The notes beneath the pieces were generated by a model that saw only the letters and a list, made by a program, of their open reading frames with translations, was not told the DNA's origin and did no database searches. From NCBI GenBank assembly GCA_003551325.1, contig PUMK01000296.1, positions 1-6,089 of the forward strand: DNA of 6,089 nt. The letters run 5' to 3'. Made by a program: the position numbers and the translations under genes. This DNA is from Candidatus Acetothermia bacterium. Lineage in GTDB: Bacteria; Bipolaricaulota; Bipolaricaulia; Bipolaricaulales; Bipolaricaulaceae. Shown one piece after another: positions 1 through 5,830 of the stretch. Position 1 is the first letter of the stretch; each line of letters starts with the position of its first letter.

Positions 1-450
1 GAGATCGAGGAGGGGAACCCCCCGGTGCGTGTACCGCTTGGCAATGGAGACAACGAGCCGCAGGTTGGCCAGGGTCAGCCGCTCCCGCGCCTTGTCCCCC
101 TCGCGAACCAGTCGCTCCAGGTGTTGCGCTTCCTCCGAGGCCTGCCCGCCCCGGTTGAGCAGCGTGCGAGCCTGCTCCCCCGCCTCAAAGGCTTGAGCCA
201 GTTCCACTTCCCGCTCCGGAGAAAGAAGCGGAACGTGCCCGATGTCGCGGAGATAAGCCTGCACCGGGTCCCGCCCGTTGTCGGCAAGCGCCTCGTCTTC
301 CTCCCAGGCGGTTGCTCCAGGATCGGCGAACTCGTCGTGCTCTTCCTCCGACGATAGGTCCTCGGAGTTGCCCTCTCCGACACCCTGCTCGTTGTGCAGG
401 TAGTGTTCGATTTCTTCCGGAACACGCGTCTTGTCCGCTTGCTTTCCCAC
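1..450 (-). CDS. rpoD: Primary RNA polymerase sigma factor (sigma-70, RpoD/SigA type), N-terminal part, cut by window edge
   Basis: This is the N-terminal 150 residues of a sigma-70 factor, the subunit that directs RNA polymerase to housekeeping promoters. The reading frame is uninterrupted to the left edge, so the C-terminal part (most of region 2, and regions 3 and 4) lies outside the window. Region 1.2 is clear at about residues 61-90, with [19 protein letters not shown] followed by [13 protein letters not shown]. Region 2.1 begins at about 125-150, with [13 protein letters not shown] then a [13 protein letters not shown] sequence, the hallmark of primary sigma factors. The first 60 residues are a short, acidic, poorly conserved tail in place of a full region 1.1. 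No ATG is in frame. I chose GTG at 450 because a G-run lies just upstream; GTG at 471, behind GGATGGAAAG, is an equally possible start. The gene is transcribed away from the nucleotidyltransferase/HEPN pair. The family call is firm. Primary rather than alternative sigma is likely but cannot be proved without region 4. Confidence 0.9.
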   Translation of the reverse strand, partial: MGKQADKTRVPEEIEHYLHNEQGVGEGNSEDLSSEEEHDEFADPGATAWEEDEALADNGRDPVQAYLRDIGHVPLLSPEREVELAQAFEAGEQARTLLNRGGQASEEAQHLERLVREGDKARERLTLANLRLVVSIAKRYTHRGVPLLDL

Positions 451-662
451 AACGCCCCCCCATCTGTACACAGACTTTCCATCCACTGTCACGGGTAGCG
501 GCACGCCGAGCAATGGACCACGACCGCCCTCGAGGGGACATGTGACCGAAACCAAGCGCCACGGGGTTAGTAAGTTGAGCATCGTCGCCGCATGCCCATG
601 TGGACGGGCAAAGAATGGTTGCGCTTTGAGTTCTGCCTCCATCGGTTTAAGATGAGCTTGCA

Positions 663-1001
663 ATGACATCTCCGATGCTCGCGCCAATCGACGAGGCGCT
701 GATCAAGAGAGTGCTCGATCGCCTGCTCGCTGCCTGCTCGCCGAAGGCGGTCATCCTGTTCGGCTCAGCTGCCGACGGAGCGGCCCGACCGGGCAGCGAC
801 CTCGATCTACTCGTCGTGACTGATCTCCCGGAGGGGACCTCGTCGCGGGAGATGAGCCGCCGGCTACACGCGCTGTTCGAGGGCTGGCGCCTGCCGCTAG
901 ACCTGATCGTGCTCACCCCAGAGGCTTTTGAGCAGGGCCGACGGATGCCGAGCCACATCGCCGCCATCGCGGAGCGCGAAGGAAAACGGATCCATGGCTG
1001 A
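663..1001 (+). CDS. mntA: MNT-type nucleotidyltransferase, probable antitoxin of a HEPN/MNT toxin-antitoxin pair
   Basis: A 112-residue minimal nucleotidyltransferase of the polymerase-beta superfamily. The GSx10DxD signature is complete: G34-S35, then Asp46 and Asp48 within [10 protein letters not shown] third acidic residue, Asp80 in LDLIVLT, sits where the family places its last metal ligand, so an active enzyme is expected. In studied HEPN/MNT pairs the MNT partner neutralises the HEPN protein by transferring AMP from ATP to it. The start is well constrained: an in-frame TAA lies 15 bases upstream and the only alternative is ATG at 675. I see no convincing Shine-Dalgarno. The stop overlaps the start of the HEPN gene by 8 bp, so the two are surely co-transcribed and probably translationally coupled. 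Here the MNT gene comes first, unlike the hepT-mntA order of the studied Shewanella pair. The symbol is by family analogy only. Confidence 0.87.
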   Translation: MTSPMLAPIDEALIKRVLDRLLAACSPKAVILFGSAADGAARPGSDLDLLVVTDLPEGTSSREMSRRLHALFEGWRLPLDLIVLTPEAFEQGRRMPSHIAAIAEREGKRIHG

Positions 1002-1422
1002 GAACCCACAGCGAGAAGCCGCACGGGCTTGGTTTGCCAAGGGTACGGGCGATCTAAGGAGCGCTCATGCACTGATTGCGCTCGATCCACCCGAAACAGA
1101 AGCCGCGGCCTTCCACAGCCAGCAGGCCGCGGAAAAGTATCTTAAAGGATTCCTTGCCTACCACAGCACGGAACCGCCGCGCACGCATGACCTGAGCGCC
1201 CTGCTCGACCTGGCCATCGACCACCAGGCTGAACTGGAGTCGCTCCGCGCATCCGCCCGGTTTCTCGTGCCCTACGCCGTCGAGGTGCGCTATCCCTTTG
1301 CCGGCGACCCAACCACGGCTGAGGAAGCCCAGGAAGCACTTACGCACGCCCGAACCCTCTGCAATTACATACGACGGTCCACGTTTCCCGAGGATGACAC
1401 GGCATTGTCCGCTGAGCTGTGA
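994..1422 (+). CDS. HEPN domain protein (PF05168-like), probable toxin partner of the MNT gene
   Basis: A 142-residue, largely alpha-helical HEPN protein. Diagnostic segments are GDLRSAHALI (residues 19-28), FHSQQAAEKYLKGFLAYH (40-57), PPRTHDLSALL (61-71), PYAVEVRYP (93-101) and a helix around EEAQEALTHARTLCNYI (110-126). This is the order seen in HEPN proteins encoded beside minimal nucleotidyltransferases. Such proteins are often RNases held in check by the MNT enzyme. The RX4-6H active-site motif of catalytic HEPN RNases is not visible: no Arg has a His 5-7 residues after it. The protein may therefore act differently, or belong to a subfamily that uses other residues. I chose ATG at 994 rather than the in-frame ATG at 928, because the extra 22 residues lie wholly inside the MNT gene and do not resemble the family. 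An AAGGA sequence lies about 11 bases before this start. The call is firm for HEPN and moderate for toxin function. Confidence 0.87.
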   Translation: MAENPQREAARAWFAKGTGDLRSAHALIALDPPETEAAAFHSQQAAEKYLKGFLAYHSTEPPRTHDLSALLDLAIDHQAELESLRASARFLVPYAVEVRYPFAGDPTTAEEAQEALTHARTLCNYIRRSTFPEDDTALSAEL

Positions 1423-1563
1423 ACAACAACGCAATTGACGGCCGACATTGCGGCATACCCTGCATGTCAGCCTCATAAGATCTGCGTTGCGCCTACCCTT
1501 ACCCTGCGACTACGGCCGGATGCCAAACGTTGAGAGACGAACACCCCTCTGGACCGAAACCAA

Positions 1564-1660
1564 GGGGTCAGAACTCGAATGTGGGTGTCAGTCACCGGGG
1601 TTTTGTCTCATGTAACGACAGTTGGGGCATTGATGACACCCACATTCAGAATCTGACCCC
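1564..1660. repeat. 97-bp inverted-repeat element, MITE or REP-like
   Basis: Two 27-base arms (1564-1590 and 1634-1660) are inverted repeats of each other with 23 of 27 positions paired. The outer nine bases (GGGGTCAGA and its complement) and the inner fourteen (starting GAATGTGGGTG) are perfect, and the four mismatches are clustered at positions 10-13. The arms enclose a 43-base non-coding centre. No transposase gene is present and I see no target-site duplication. This architecture fits a small non-autonomous element: either a MITE with terminal inverted repeats or a REP-type hairpin mobilised in trans by a Y1 (RAYT) transposase. The GGGGTCAGA end resembles ends I associate with such elements in other bacteria, but that is memory, not a search. 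Single-stranded, it would fold into a long imperfect hairpin, so a role in ending HEPN transcription is also possible. Confidence 0.55.
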
Positions 1661-1676
1661 GGACAGTTGTCCGGGG
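1657..1676. repeat. Perfect 9-bp hairpin abutting the inverted-repeat element
   Basis: The arms CCCCGGACA (1657-1665) and TGTCCGGGG (1668-1676) are perfectly complementary around a two-base centre; in RNA the loop would probably open to four bases. Its first four bases are also the last four of the 97-bp element's right arm, so the structures share a boundary. No T-run follows on the plus strand, so it is not a canonical intrinsic terminator. It could be part of the mobile element's end, a REP-like unit or a transcription barrier after the HEPN gene. Confidence 0.5.
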
Positions 1677-1788
1677 GGCTGCCGACAAATAACTGTTGTG
1701 TGGGTGACCGACACCTTACGGCACATCCATACCCTTGACTACACTCGTACCGTGTTCACAAGAAACTTAAGCGACCCGGGGAAGCACG

Positions 1789-1839
1789 ATGTACGGACGG
1801 CGACGCGCACCGCGCGTGCGCCGTGGGCCGCCGCTGTGA
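1789..1839 (+). CDS. Possible 16-codon Arg-rich leader peptide ORF
   Basis: ATG at 1789 opens a short frame ending at TGA 1837-1839 that would encode MYGRRRAPRVRRGPPL. Six of the 16 residues are Arg, and it ends in Pro-Pro-Leu just before the stop. GGGGAAG (1778-1784) lies four bases upstream and could serve as a ribosome binding site. The stop falls inside a hairpin of the operon leader, about 23 bases before the main gene's Shine-Dalgarno. A ribosome translating, stalling on or leaving this ORF would change which leader structures can form. Arg codons (CGN) are common by chance in GC-rich non-coding DNA, so this may be fortuitous. I see no homologue and assign no function. Confidence 0.25.
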   Translation: MYGRRRAPRVRRGPPL

Positions 1840-1848
1840 GCGGCGCAC
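1805..1848 (+). promoter_or_regulatory. Alternative hairpins in the leader of the exported-protein operon
   Basis: Three perfect stems compete. GCGCAC (1805-1810) can pair with GTGCGC (1816-1821). GTGCGCCG (1816-1823) can instead pair with CGGCGCAC (1841-1848), enclosing a 17-base loop. CGCCGCT (1829-1835) can pair with AGCGGCG (1839-1845) around a three-base loop. The first and third can coexist, but both exclude the second. The layout resembles a two-state leader switch, placed between the possible leader ORF and the Shine-Dalgarno at 1862. No T-run follows any stem, so control would more likely be of translation or RNA stability than of termination. The region is very GC-rich, so chance pairing is a real alternative. 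Confidence 0.3.
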
Positions 1849-1861
1849 CGCCCGGACGCGT

Positions 1862-1870
1862 GGAGGAGGT
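1862..1870 (+). promoter_or_regulatory. Strong Shine-Dalgarno that fixes the start of the large exported protein
   Basis: GGAGGAGGT lies six bases before ATG 1877. It is a near-ideal match to the 16S anti-Shine-Dalgarno and decides the start in favour of ATG 1877 over the in-frame ATG at 1823, which would put 18 Arg-rich residues ahead of the signal peptide. It implies high translation of a probably abundant surface protein. Confidence 0.85.
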
Positions 1871-1876
1871 CAAGCG

Positions 1877-4800
1877 ATGAAACGCAAGGTAATGCTGATC
1901 GCGCTCGCGGTGGGCCTGGCAGCCCCGCTCGCAATGGCAGATGTGGAATTCCTTAACGTCGAACTCGAGCACGACTACGCCGCTCCGGGCGCGTGGGTGC
2001 TGGCCCAGGTGATCGAATTCGAGACAGGCGACGACCCGCTCACGATCGACAAGATCACGATCAAGAACACCGCCGATGCCCCACAACTAGACGGCGACCA
2101 CGTGCAACGAGTCGGCGTCCTTCGGGATGACAAGTTCGGCCCGCCCATCGGTGCCCAGGATGAGACCGCCGAACTCGAGAAGCTCACCACTGACGGCGTG
2201 GACATCGAGATCAACGAAGAATTTGGGGAGGACGAGGACCATGTTCTCTATATCTACCTGTTGCTGGCCGACGAGGCGCCGTTGGGCCGCAAGTTCGCGC
2301 TCGGGGATGAGGGCGACCCTACCGAGATACACGAAAATCCAGATTACACGGTAGATTACGACAACGGCAATGAGGCCACGGTGCTGACCGTCCAAGAGGG
2401 GCCTACGGTGGTAAGCGGGAAGCCCAAAGTGGACGACATGACCGTCTACCGGGGGCAGACGTTCATCTCCCAACGGATCACCGTGGACGGAAGCGGAGTG
2501 CCGTTTGACTTCACGCTTGACGAACTGCTCATCCATAACATAGCTCCCGACACCAAGCTTGCCGGCGCGTACATCGACGAGATCGAAATCCGCCGGGCCA
2601 AAGACGGCGCCGTTATGGGAAGGCAGACGAGCAGCGCTGAACTCGACAAGCTGACCAATGCGGGCACCCCGGTCAACCTGACGTCGCACAACGATATCGA
2701 TGCCTATGACGAACTTGTGTTCGAGGTGTGGGTCACGTTGGCCGACAACGCGCCCAAGGGCCACAAGCTGGCACCAGAGGTCACCGTGTGGATAGAGAGC
2801 GCCGGGGTCACGGTCCACGAAGACATTCCCGAGTTCGACGTGGGGGACCCGGCCGGCCTGGAGGTGGAGAACGACGACCTCGATTTCGAAGAGCTTAAGG
2901 TGTTTTCCACCGAGCGGTTCCTCGCCCAGCGAATCCAGGTGACGGACAAGACGGTAGGGCCGTACGATGTCGCCATCAACTCGGTGTACGTGAAGAACGA
3001 CGCCGACATTGACGAGCGCCTGGCCGAACACAAGATCGACAGGATCGAGGTCCGCAGGGCCCGCGACAACGCGCTGATGGGGGAGATCATCGAGGACGAC
3101 ATCTCCGGGTTCAACGTCGGCGGCGTCCGCATCACCACGGACCAGAACAACGAAGTGGCCGACGCCACCACCGAATACCTCGAAATCTGGGTCACGCTCA
3201 CGGGGAACGTTCCGCACAACCGCAAAATCAAGCTGGAAAGCACCGTGTGGCACACGGAGGGAGGCAACACGTTCGCCTCCGATGCCGTTCCCGGCAACGC
3301 CACGTTCACCACGGGGCCCGAGGAAGACGAGGGTGGCTTCGAAGAGGCCGAGACGGTAGAGCTCGACGACCGCACCGTGTACCAAGGGCAGGAGTTTCTC
3401 GCCCAGCGGATCAAGCTCACAGACGACGATGCCAATCCCTACGACGTTTACATCACGTCGTTGATGCTCCGGAACGTCGCGGATGCCAGTCCGCTTTCGG
3501 ATCACAATGTGACCTCCATCGAAATCCGCCGCCGGGCGGACGGGGCGGTACTCGGTGGGACGACCGATACGAGCGGCCTGCGTACCGAAGGCGTCCGGAT
3601 CGGCACCGCGCAGAACAACGCCAATCTGGTTCCGGACGACACGAGCGTGGAGCTGGAGATCTGGGGGACCCTGCGCCAGGCCATCCCCACAGGGCGAAAA
3701 CTCAAGCTGGAAACGGTCGTATGGCACAGGGAAGGCCAGCAGAGCTTCCGCACCGACCCCCTGGAGGGCCCGGCCACGTTCACCACAGACCTTGGTGATC
3801 CGCCGGAGAACGTGGACTTCACCTGGTCGCCGGAGGAGCCCGAGGTCGGAGACACGGTCACCTTCACTCCGGCCGAGAATATCACCGATCCCGAGGGGGA
3901 CATCGACGAAGCGCAGTTCCACTGGGACTTCGGCGACGGGGAGGAGACAACGACCACCGGCCCGCAGGATGTGGAACACGCGTACGATGCGGCAGGCACC
4001 TACGAGGTCACGCTCACCGTAACCGGGGAACTGGGGATCTCCACGCAGCGCAGCCGCGACGTCACGGTAATCACCTTGGAACTGGCCGTGGACTTTTCCT
4101 GGACGCCGGCGCAACCGGTCGCGGGGCAGGAGATCACGTTCACCGCCGAGGTGAACAACGACCCGACCGAGCCCATCACCTACCTGTGGAACTTCGGCGA
4201 CGACACCGACGAGCAGGATACCGAGGACGAAACGATCACCCACACCTACGACCAAGCCGGAGTGTACGAAGTTACGCTCGAGGTAACCGACGACGAGGGC
4301 CTTACAGGAACTGTAACTCAGACCGTCACCGTCGGCGAGCCACAGGTTCCGGAGCTGGGGACGATCTCAGCGGACCCGGCGGTCCCCGAGGTCACGCAGG
4401 AAGTGACGTTCAGCGTACCTACAGAAGTACCCGAAGGGGCCCAGCCGGCAACCGAGTGGGAGTGGGACTTCGGCGACGGAAACGACGCTGAAACCGACAC
4501 GGACACCGCAACCCACACGTATCAGCAATCAGGCCAGTACACCGTGGAAGTGAGGGCCCGGAACGCAGCCGGCTGGAGCGACACGCAGACAAAGGACATC
4601 TACGTTCGAGAGCCGGGAACCGGCCTCATAGGTACACACCTTACCGAGAACCCTGTGGACACTCAGGCTGTGATCCAGGTGTTCGCCCCTCAAGGGGCCA
4701 CCGAGCTGCGCGTGTACATCTTTGACCTCATGGGAAGGCAGGTCCACGAAGCAGCCGTAGACGGCGACGAAGCCGCGTGGGATCTCACCGACACCAGGGA

Positions 4801-4900
4801 CAGGCTGGTGTCCAGCGGAGTCTATTTGTACGTGATCACCGGCGTGTTCGAAGAAACTGGGATCCGCTCGGAGACGGGCCGGATCATGGTAGTCCGGTGA
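1877..4900 (+). CDS. Large exported surface protein: four novel acidic repeats, three PKD domains, type IX-like C-terminal domain
   Basis: A 1007-residue secreted protein. A Sec signal peptide (MKRKVMLIALAVGLAAPLAMA) ends in AMA at residue 21. Residues 22 to about 640 are four tandem copies of an unrecognised acidic domain of about 150 residues. Three PKD domains follow (about 645-731, 737-820 and 826-910), marked by WDFGDG at 683, WNFGDD at 771 and WDFGDG at 863, each completed by an H-x-Y...Y-x-V motif. PKD domains are beta-sandwiches common in extracellular adhesins and S-layer-like proteins. The C-terminal 90 residues (NP at 925-926, FDLMGRQV at 949-956, SGVYLYVITG at 980-989, ending GRIMVVR) resemble the type IX (Por) sorting domain and the related FlgD-like Ig fold. 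No catalytic domain is seen. The PorV-like gene ten bases downstream supports export to or anchoring at the cell surface. Adhesion, matrix or coat function is inference. Confidence 0.85.
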   Translation: MKRKVMLIALAVGLAAPLAMADVEFLNVELEHDYAAPGAWVLAQVIEFETGDDPLTIDKITIKNTADAPQLDGDHVQRVGVLRDDKFGPPIGAQDETAELEKLTTDGVDIEINEEFGEDEDHVLYIYLLLADEAPLGRKFALGDEGDPTEIHENPDYTVDYDNGNEATVLTVQEGPTVVSGKPKVDDMTVYRGQTFISQRITVDGSGVPFDFTLDELLIHNIAPDTKLAGAYIDEIEIRRAKDGAVMGRQTSSAELDKLTNAGTPVNLTSHNDIDAYDELVFEVWVTLADNAPKGHKLAPEVTVWIESAGVTVHEDIPEFDVGDPAGLEVENDDLDFEELKVFSTERFLAQRIQVTDKTVGPYDVAINSVYVKNDADIDERLAEHKIDRIEVRRARDNALMGEIIEDDISGFNVGGVRITTDQNNEVADATTEYLEIWVTLTGNVPHNRKIKLESTVWHTEGGNTFASDAVPGNATFTTGPEEDEGGFEEAETVELDDRTVYQGQEFLAQRIKLTDDDANPYDVYITSLMLRNVADASPLSDHNVTSIEIRRRADGAVLGGTTDTSGLRTEGVRIGTAQNNANLVPDDTSVELEIWGTLRQAIPTGRKLKLETVVWHREGQQSFRTDPLEGPATFTTDLGDPPENVDFTWSPEEPEVGDTVTFTPAENITDPEGDIDEAQFHWDFGDGEETTTTGPQDVEHAYDAAGTYEVTLTVTGELGISTQRSRDVTVITLELAVDFSWTPAQPVAGQEITFTAEVNNDPTEPITYLWNFGDDTDEQDTEDETITHTYDQAGVYEVTLEVTDDEGLTGTVTQTVTVGEPQVPELGTISADPAVPEVTQEVTFSVPTEVPEGAQPATEWEWDFGDGNDAETDTDTATHTYQQSGQYTVEVRARNAAGWSDTQTKDIYVREPGTGLIGTHLTENPVDTQAVIQVFAPQGATELRVYIFDLMGRQVHEAAVDGDEAAWDLTDTRDRLVSSGVYLYVITGVFEETGIRSETGRIMVVR
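1940..3796 (+). repeat. Four tandem copies of a domain of about 150 residues within the large exported protein
   Basis: The copies span roughly residues 22-175, 186-335, 337-485 and 494-640. Copies 2-4 share an opening such as YRGQTFISQRI, FSTERFLAQRI or YQGQEFLAQRI. Then come a strand pair ending in a V/L-x-N-x-A motif, an I-x-x-I-E-x-R-R-A-x-D-x-A-x-x-G block, and a closing pattern like LEIWVTL...P...RKIKLESTVW. Copy 1 is the most diverged: it keeps VLAQVIEF, ITIKNTADA and LADEAPLGRKF but has VGVLRDD where the others have IEVRRA-like sequence. The strands alternate hydrophobic residues, suggesting beta-sandwich modules. The domains are strongly acidic: 19 of 60 residues at 101-160 and 10 of 20 at 481-500 are Asp or Glu, which would suit calcium binding. 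I do not recognise the family. Confidence 0.75.
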
Positions 4901-4910
4901 GGGGGTAGAC

Positions 4911-5786
4911 ATGCGAAAGCTTCTGACAGTGCTAGCAGTCATCGTGATCGGGGCGGGGGCCTCGGCACAGGCGGGGATGCTCAACCCCTTGGACATGGGA
5001 CTGGGCGTGCGAGCCATGGGCCTGGGCGGTGCCTACACGGCGCTGGCCCGAGGTACGGAGTCGCTCCTTTATAACCCGGCCGGCCTCGCCCACCAGAACG
5101 GAATCCGGGCCGACACCAGCTACACCGCCTCGATGGGCGAGTTCGGCGTAGGCTGGCTGGCGGGGGCGATGCCCTCGCTGGGGGCCGGGATGGCGTATCT
5201 GTCGGTCGGCGATATCGTCGACCCGCAAGGAAACCCGCTTGCCTTCCGGCAATTTTCCCTGGTTGCAGGCGGCGGCTTCAACCTGGCCCGGTTGCCCATC
5301 CCCGCACCGTTCCCCGGGGCCGTGGGCGGAGGCTTCAAGCTCTGTTCCACACGGGCCGCCGATCACTCGGCGGTCGGGATCGCCCTGGACATCTCCGCGC
5401 AGGCCCGGCTCCCGCTGCCGTTTGGCGATCTGGACGTCGGCTTTGCAGTTCGTGATCTAGGCCTCGGCCTGGGGATCGGCGAGGAAGGCGGCGGCTGGAG
5501 CACGGAGATCGCTGCCGGGGCAGCGGTGTCCCTGCCCATGGACGTATTCGCCGCGGTGGAGCTGAGCACGCACTACACGGCCCTGGGCGTGGGATGGCAG
5601 CCGGTGGACGTGCTGGAAGTCCGCGGAGGGCTGCAGCTTGCCACCGGTATTGTCCGCTGGACATTGGGATTGGGCGTGGGCTGGGAGGAGTTCACCCTCG
5701 ACTACGCGCTCATGACCCATCCGCAGCTCGGGGTCACGCATCGCCTGGGCTTCGGCGCCGACCTCGGCGCCCTTCTCGGCCTGTAA
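4911..5786 (+). CDS. PorV/PorQ-family outer-membrane beta-barrel protein
   Basis: A 291-residue exported protein with a Sec signal peptide (MRKLLTVLAVIVIGAGASA, cleavage near residues 19-21). The mature N-terminus carries the family hallmark: VRAMGLGGAYTALARGTESL (33-52) followed directly by YNPAGLA (54-60). Later signs are GGGFKL (139-144), ALDISAQARLP with VGFAVRDLGLGLG (158-188), and a C-terminal strand pair FTLDYALMTHPQLGVTHRLGFG (261-282), matching the DYA...LG.THR pattern of PorV/PorQ proteins. These are FadL-like barrels; PorV itself carries type IX cargo from the translocon to the attachment complex. The gene starts ten bases after the stop of the large surface protein, with a GAGGGGG ribosome site overlapping that stop, so the two are one operon and probably work on the same surface structure. 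Length is shorter than typical PorV and close to PorQ. Family confidence is high; a specific role in type IX secretion is inference, since similar proteins occur in bacteria without that system. Confidence 0.83.
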   Translation: MRKLLTVLAVIVIGAGASAQAGMLNPLDMGLGVRAMGLGGAYTALARGTESLLYNPAGLAHQNGIRADTSYTASMGEFGVGWLAGAMPSLGAGMAYLSVGDIVDPQGNPLAFRQFSLVAGGGFNLARLPIPAPFPGAVGGGFKLCSTRAADHSAVGIALDISAQARLPLPFGDLDVGFAVRDLGLGLGIGEEGGGWSTEIAAGAAVSLPMDVFAAVELSTHYTALGVGWQPVDVLEVRGGLQLATGIVRWTLGLGVGWEEFTLDYALMTHPQLGVTHRLGFGADLGALLGL

Positions 5787-5799
5787 GCGCCGCATGCTG

Positions 5800-5830
5800 C
5801 CCCGGCGGTTGGCCCGAGCCAACCCCGGGG
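5800..5830. terminator. Strong hairpin after the surface-protein/PorV-like operon
   Basis: The arms CCCCGG-C-GGTTGGC (5800-5813) and GCCAACCCCGGGG (5818-5830) form a 13-bp stem with one bulged C (5806) and a four-base loop (CCGA). It begins 14 bases after the PorV-like stop and lies between convergent genes, the normal place for a terminator. No T-run follows on either strand, so it is not a textbook intrinsic terminator. It could still end transcription in a GC-rich genome or protect the 3' end of the operon mRNA. Confidence 0.55.

Larger units (their letters stand above)
1423..1876. other. Gene-free stretch of 454 bp between the HEPN gene and the exported-protein operon
   Basis: I see no credible protein gene longer than a leader peptide here. 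The first 140 bases (1423-1563) show nothing recognisable: no strong terminator with a T-run, no RNA gene and no gene remnant. From 1564 the stretch holds a 97-bp inverted-repeat element, an adjoining hairpin (1657-1676) and a short diverged repeat (1703-1715). The last 100 bases (about 1778-1876) form the leader of the downstream operon, with a possible 16-codon ORF, two overlapping alternative hairpins and a strong ribosome binding site. A promoter for the operon should lie between about 1690 and 1780. The best -35-like match is TTGACT at 1735-1740, but no good -10 follows it, so I do not assign one. Confidence 0.7.

Noticed and set aside
25..357. Plus-strand open frame opposite the sigma factor gene
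   Set aside because: It is a shadow of the sigma-70 frame, whose region 1.2 and 2.1 motifs leave no doubt about the coding strand.
928..993. Upstream in-frame ATG for the HEPN gene
   Set aside because: The extra 22 residues overlap the MNT gene in another frame and do not look like HEPN sequence. The 8-bp stop/start overlap at 994 is the usual arrangement for co-translated pairs.
1735..1763. Promoter with TTGACT as -35 box
   Set aside because: The -35 match is good, but the sequences at 16-19 bases spacing (such as CACAAG) match the -10 consensus at no more than three positions. It is not strong enough to assign.
1823..1876. Upstream in-frame ATG for the large surface protein
   Set aside because: It would add 18 Arg-rich residues before a typical signal peptide, and it ignores the near-ideal Shine-Dalgarno placed exactly for ATG 1877.
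1423..1876. CRISPR array or RNA gene in the gene-free stretch
   Set aside because: The repeats are inverted rather than regularly spaced direct repeats, and nothing resembles a tRNA cloverleaf or a riboswitch I know.
2087..4255. A 722-codon open frame on the minus strand across the large surface protein gene
   Set aside because: It is in exact codon-to-codon antisense register with the real gene. The abundant GAC and GAG codons of the acidic protein read as GTC (Val) and CTC (Leu) on the other strand, which explains both the lack of stops and the Val/Leu-rich product. It has no domain, signal peptide or ribosome site.
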